Positions 60,709-64,000 of a stretch of DNA of 64,000 nt are shown here, one piece after another. The translations under genes were made by a program, and so were the position numbers. The stretch comes from an uncultured Lachnospiraceae bacterium (GTDB lineage: Bacteria; Bacillota; Clostridia; Lachnospirales; Lachnospiraceae): assembly GCA_902779395.1 (NCBI GenBank), contig CACZBK010000006.1, positions 62,001 through 126,000 of the forward strand, written 5' to 3'. Numbering within the stretch: the stretch's first letter is position 1; each line of letters begins with the position of its first letter. Below the pieces are notes generated by a model. It saw nothing but the letters and a program-made list of their open reading frames with translations. It made no database searches and had not been told where the DNA came from.

Positions 60709-61518
60709 TTAAAGCAGGCTTTGATCACAGCTTCTTTTTTCTTCAAGGAATCTTTTTCCATCCTCATATCCCATCCTGATACGCCGTTTTGTCAGTTCCT
60801 TCGTCACAAGCATGAAAGCGCCAAGCGTTTCCGAAGGATACAGGTGATACAAGCGTCTTTGGCTTACGGGATCGTGATCCTCATCTGATTCAAGCCTTCT
60901 TTCCTTTGCTTCCTCCCTGGTATTGAGATGAAGTATTATTATTTCATCACAAGCTTGATCGATAAGCGGACGATACGGCGTTTTATCAGAAAAATCACCG
61001 TCTATACAGGTCTTGCCTTTCACATGTCTATGCGGATAAACATACGGTATGGCTGATGAAGCCAGGAGCACATTCTTCATAGCTTTATAAGAAAGATCAT
61101 TCAACAGGATATATCCAGGCCTTCCGGCTTCACGCCGTTTCAGATCTATCCTATCCAAAGTACCGTCCTGTCTGTTTAATACTGATACACAACTGTATAT
61201 CGGCATACCTTTCTGCAGCCCGGACCAGTAATCTTCAAAGCGGTCAATGAGACCGGCATATCCTATCTGTGAAAACAAAGCTTTCCGGTCCAGAAATCCT
61301 CTCAGTTTAAATAGATCTGACTGCCGTAATCCTCTCCAGATATCCTCCGCCAGATCCGGATCACCATAGGCAAATAAAAGCGCATTAAGAGAACCTGCAG
61401 ATGAACCGCTTATCGCTGTTATCTGTTTTTCCATACCGGATTCCCTAAGCGCTCTCCAGAATCCGATCTGATATGCACCGCAGGTTCCACCACCGCTGAA
61501 AACCAAACCGATATTCAT
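60709..61518 (-). CDS. Patatin-like phospholipase
   Basis: 269 residues. Oxyanion loop SGGGTCGAYQ (8-17), catalytic Ser40 in GSSAG (38-42) and the Asp of the dyad in IDGDFSDKTPY. Patatin-like enzymes hydrolyse acyl chains from lipids. No signal peptide, so intracellular or at the inner membrane face. In other genomes such proteins act as CBASS effectors, but no cyclase or sensor is next to it here. Confidence 0.9.
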   Translation of the reverse strand: MNIGLVFSGGGTCGAYQIGFWRALRESGMEKQITAISGSSAGSLNALLFAYGDPDLAEDIWRGLRQSDLFKLRGFLDRKALFSQIGYAGLIDRFEDYWSGLQKGMPIYSCVSVLNRQDGTLDRIDLKRREAGRPGYILLNDLSYKAMKNVLLASSAIPYVYPHRHVKGKTCIDGDFSDKTPYRPLIDQACDEIIILHLNTREEAKERRLESDEDHDPVSQRRLYHLYPSETLGAFMLVTKELTKRRIRMGYEDGKRFLEEKRSCDQSLL

Positions 61519-61546
61519 AATAAGCTTAACCTCTCTTTGTGACTCT

Positions 61547-61693
61547 GATACATTCAGATAATCCTCTGTCCATATGAAGCATTTTTCTGATCCCGAAATA
61601 AGTCTCCCAATGAAACAATAAAATCCAGATCCCTCTTTTGAGCGTTTGCCAATATCTCCTCTATCCGTGCGTCTCCGTCGCTTACTTCATCAT
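61547..61693 (-). pseudogene. Remnant of a metallophosphoesterase gene
   Basis: An open stretch reads LHYDEVSDGDARIEEIL then ANAQKRDLDFIVSLGDLFR and ends at a stop. LHYD and SLGDL fit the first two motifs of calcineurin-like phosphoesterases, but the metal-binding GNHD and later histidines are missing. It has no start codon of its own that makes sense. A fragment of a lost gene. Confidence 0.5.
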
Positions 61694-61810
61694 AGTGCAG
61701 TTTAGTGCATCAGCCATGGATTTGTGCTTCTGCTATTGATTCCGCTTTCTGCTGTAAACTTTAACACACAATAGTCCGGGTCTGTAACCCCTCCCTTATA
61801 GAACTTTGTG

Positions 61811-62005
61811 TCACCTTTCCATCGATCCACCGATGATTGCCCAGCATCCGTTATCACACCTTTTCTGTAAGAGGATCTCACCTTTTTCATTTTCTCTTAT
61901 AACCCCGTTTTCAATACTGATAGCGGTTCCCTGTCCGCTATGATCCGGTTTCAGATAGTATTTCATCTCCTTAGGATCCAGGTAATATTCATATACTTTT
62001 TCCAT
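61811..62005 (-). pseudogene. Truncated Nudix hydrolase
   Basis: 64 codons: an N-terminal part (MEKVYEYYLDPKEMKYYL) and the start of a Nudix fold (NEKGEILLQKRCDNGCWAI, then IGGSMER), stopping just before the Nudix box (GX5EX7REUXEEXGU). A normal enzyme would need about 80 more residues. The window between here and 61694 encodes no continuation that I can recognise. Confidence 0.65.
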
Positions 62006-62051
62006 TCCCCCGGCATGTGCCTTCAGATAAAGCTAACCTGTCTCGGTCAGT

Positions 62052-62528
62052 TCAAATCGTCGCTGTCAGCTGCTCAAGTTGCTCAAGAAGACATCTTTTC
62101 ATTTCTTCAAGCCTAACCTCATCAGGCCTGCTTTCATCAGAATACATTTTTTCCATCGGATACCACCAAACAGGGCCTTTCCCGTTATTTCCATAGTTTT
62201 CTATATCACCAGTGCGTCGTGGATACAAATGCCAGTGAAGGTGTGCGTCACCCATCCCAAGTAACTCATAATTAATTTTTTCAGGCTTAAATGCTCTGTA
62301 AACCGCTTCAGCAACGAGAGACATCTCCTGTAAAAACTTAGTGCGCTCATCCACATCCATCTGAAACAATTCTGTATATTTATGATTTTTATATAAGAAC
62401 AGTGCATATCCTTCAAAATGCTGATTATCACCGATCACAACATAGCCTGTTTCCAATTCCTTTACGAAATATGGATTAGTTCCATTCTTTATCATTTCGA
62501 TTCTGTCACATATTAAGCACATATTCAT
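62052..62528 (-). CDS. HIT-family hydrolase
   Basis: 158 residues from the ATG at 62528 (GGGGGG 5 nt upstream). The histidine triad is present as HLHWHLYPRR (His96, His98, His100), and an N-terminal CLIC pair precedes. HIT proteins hydrolyse dinucleoside polyphosphates or nucleotide adducts. The C-terminus is longer than in Ap4A hydrolases. Confidence 0.88.
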   Translation of the reverse strand: MNMCLICDRIEMIKNGTNPYFVKELETGYVVIGDNQHFEGYALFLYKNHKYTELFQMDVDERTKFLQEMSLVAEAVYRAFKPEKINYELLGMGDAHLHWHLYPRRTGDIENYGNNGKGPVWWYPMEKMYSDESRPDEVRLEEMKRCLLEQLEQLTATI

Positions 62529-62582
62529 TTTCCCCCCACATGCTCCTTGATCAGTCATCCAATCCTTGAATAAGTTATTCAT

Positions 62583-62831
62583 CTCTTAATGCCAACAAAT
62601 GTCGTACGATATCAGGATTCCAGAGCATCATATCCTGAAGTTTTATGCACGGGAATTTCTCAGATATTTTTGTCACAGTCCTTTTTGTTTTTCACACAAA
62701 AAGCCCGAAATTTATCCTACCATAAATAACCCTTGTTTTCAATGAACCCCCGCCTTCTAAAACCTTTTAGCAGATCGTGATATTTGATATAATCATTTTA
62801 CCTCATTCCTTATATAACAAGGGAGCACTAT
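62583..62831. other. Intergenic stretch with a possible gene end
   Basis: On the minus strand, 62583-62679 encodes about 32 residues (KISEKFPCIKLQDMMLW then NPDIVRHLLALRDE) up to the stop 1 bp before the HIT upstream region. This may be the C-terminus of a lost gene; there is no acceptable start. On the plus strand an extended -10, TGATATAAT (62785-62793), lies 38 bp before the next gene. Confidence 0.35.
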
Positions 62832-63641
62832 ATGAACCTTTTTCAGATAACGGATATAAAGATGATATGGTCGTTGGTCCTGTCTGTTCTTTGGCTTGTT
62901 TCAGGAATACTGCTGTATGCTTTTATCGGCGTAAAACATGGTCCCGACGGCGGGCTTGATAAACTCGCAGATGCCTTTGTCCATGTTTTTATATGGCGTC
63001 TTCTCATTTATGGTCCCCCTGTCCTTATTACCTCTGTTGCTTTTGCCCTTTGGCTTATCCAGAATCACATAAAAGCGATCCCCATCGTAGTCATTATTAT
63101 CATCACCCTGATACTGTCCGGACTTCTGTATAAAAAATACTTCAAAAAGATCATATATACTCCGGAAAAGGTTGCCGCCGGACTATGCTCATTCGAAGAA
63201 TGGCACAGTCGTCACGCCGGAGATGTCTCCCGGAAAGATACCGAGCATGATACGATATGCGAATACATCGGATACCTGATCTCCGAAGCACTGAGTGAAT
63301 ATCGCTCAATGCATTTCGAAGATGATGTCAGCTTAAAGACAGCTTTTATCGATGCTGCATTAAAAGCCCACTGTTCCGGACTTTCGCCGGTTGAAAGCTG
63401 GAAATACTTTCCCGATATAAAAAAACTCATCCCGCCACGCAGTGACGGTGATGAGCGTTTTTTACTCAGTAATTCCGATTTCCGCCATATCGCTGATCGC
63501 TACCACAGGACTATGAACCGCGATCACCGGTATGACCGTTATCAGTTTAAAGACTCTGTAATAGCCGAATGGTATTCATGGCTGCCCATGCTCGCCATAT
63601 TCTACAACGACGGTACCATGGATATGGTAATTGCAACATAA
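62832..63641 (+). CDS. Hypothetical membrane protein
   Basis: 269 residues. Three TM helices in the first 105 residues (about 12-33, 48-76, 83-103), then a soluble helical C-terminal region (IYTPEKVAAGLCSFEEWHSRHAG...). Unrecognised. AAGGGAG is 6 nt before the ATG and an extended -10 promoter lies upstream. Confidence 0.65.
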   Translation: MNLFQITDIKMIWSLVLSVLWLVSGILLYAFIGVKHGPDGGLDKLADAFVHVFIWRLLIYGPPVLITSVAFALWLIQNHIKAIPIVVIIIITLILSGLLYKKYFKKIIYTPEKVAAGLCSFEEWHSRHAGDVSRKDTEHDTICEYIGYLISEALSEYRSMHFEDDVSLKTAFIDAALKAHCSGLSPVESWKYFPDIKKLIPPRSDGDERFLLSNSDFRHIADRYHRTMNRDHRYDRYQFKDSVIAEWYSWLPMLAIFYNDGTMDMVIAT

Positions 63642-63677
63642 GCTCTGTCCATTTGTCTTTATGCTGCTTCAGCCGTC

Positions 63678-64000
63678 TTATTCACTATCCCCCTGGAACC
63701 ATTCCCTCATGAATTCCTGATAATCATAAAAATCCCAGTTTTCCACAACATCCCTTGGCAGGCTTATTTCCACGCAGGTATCATCATATGTTTTAAACAT
63801 AAGGGTAAAAGCTCCGTCCTCCTTAAACCTGCCTGCATCGGAATCCCATGTCCCTTCCATTATCAGATAAACAGGCATAAAATTGTAAGAATACTGCAGA
63901 TCGACCATGATCTCGGCATAGTTGTTTTCATCCACAGTGGTATAGTAAGTAAAACCGCCCTGTACGCTCTGGGTTCCTTTTTCCAGGATCTCTTCCCAAT
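63678..64000 (-). CDS. Hypothetical protein, N-terminus off the right edge
   Basis: At least 107 residues of a beta-rich, acidic protein (GTQSVQGGFTYYTTVDENNYAE... FMPVYLIMEGTWDSDAGRF) ending EFMREWFQGDSE. The frame is open to the end of the window, so the start is outside it. Family not recognised. Confidence 0.55.
   Translation of the reverse strand, partial: WEEILEKGTQSVQGGFTYYTTVDENNYAEIMVDLQYSYNFMPVYLIMEGTWDSDAGRFKEDGAFTLMFKTYDDTCVEISLPRDVVENWDFYDYQEFMREWFQGDSE

Noticed and set aside
60709-61518. Patatin gene as a CBASS defence effector
   Set aside because: No CD-NTase, CARF or ubiquitin-like partner lies next to it; the ANT(6)-like neighbour is a resistance-type enzyme, not a cyclic-nucleotide synthase.
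1-64000. CRISPR array, insertion sequence or rRNA gene
   Set aside because: I saw no regularly spaced direct repeats, no transposase or integrase, and no rRNA sequence in the window.

Overview
The window looks like chromosomal DNA from a Firmicute of the class Clostridia, most likely a rumen or gut Lachnospiraceae. The reasons are AGGAGG-type ribosome sites, TTGACA/TATAAT promoters with 17-bp spacers, a T-box-controlled trp operon, the yaaR-holB-ricT-trmN-rsmI cluster in the Bacillus/Clostridium order, small clostridial families such as DUF4250 and DUF1858, and plant-polysaccharide enzymes (a cellobiose 2-epimerase and a GH39 xylosidase). Most genes lie on the minus strand. Species assignment is inference.

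Layout. 0-4.7 kb: trpE-G-D-C-F (F runs off the left edge) behind a promoter and a tRNA-Trp-type T-box leader; a palindromic repeat sits inside the operon. 4.7-12.4 kb: CaCA antiporter, Lrp regulator plus aminotransferase, an orphan AIR-synthase-like domain, several membrane proteins and an odd PfkB-like protein. 12.5-24.1 kb: housekeeping genes, including ferredoxin, pflA, gpmI, rsuA, ftsH, divIC, tilS, rqcP and HU, plus an SCP2 protein with a histone H1-like tail. 24.3-33.3 kb: PEGA lipoprotein, cca, sugar aminotransferase, acpP and the rsmI-trmN-ricT-holB-yaaR cluster, headed by a guanylate-kinase-like gene. 33.3-39.5 kb: SPFH protein, acyltransferase, xylosidase, PAS-GGDEF protein and a chain of tiny genes. 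39.6-46.4 kb: a two-component system, an Ntn-hydrolase lipoprotein and an ABC transporter. 46.4-50.6 kb: the most unusual locus, described below. 50.6-56.5 kb: a HAD phosphatase and a second ABC/two-component module. 56.5-64 kb: an accessory zone with GNAT, ANT(6)-like, patatin, HIT and radical-SAM genes mixed with decayed gene remnants.

The locus to look at first is 46.4-50.6 kb. A DUF2828/Ro60-like protein with a von Willebrand A domain is preceded, on its own strand, by about 265 bases of structured non-coding DNA. This contains two tandem RNA folds that each carry a canonical tRNA T-arm. One of them also has a tRNA-type D-arm and a 6-bp acceptor stem, with a 64-nt segment where the anticodon and variable arms should be. 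This resembles the bacterial Y-RNA (YrlA) tRNA mimics that partner Ro60 proteins. Two WYL-type regulators diverge from the RNA region, and the first appears to be translated from a leaderless mRNA. No RtcB ligase is present. I infer a Ro60/Y-RNA-like RNA quality-control or damage-sensing module under WYL control.

The two ABC-transporter/two-component modules look like envelope-stress or antimicrobial-peptide sensing systems. The first has 11-bp direct repeats over its -35 region that fit an OmpR-type response regulator site.
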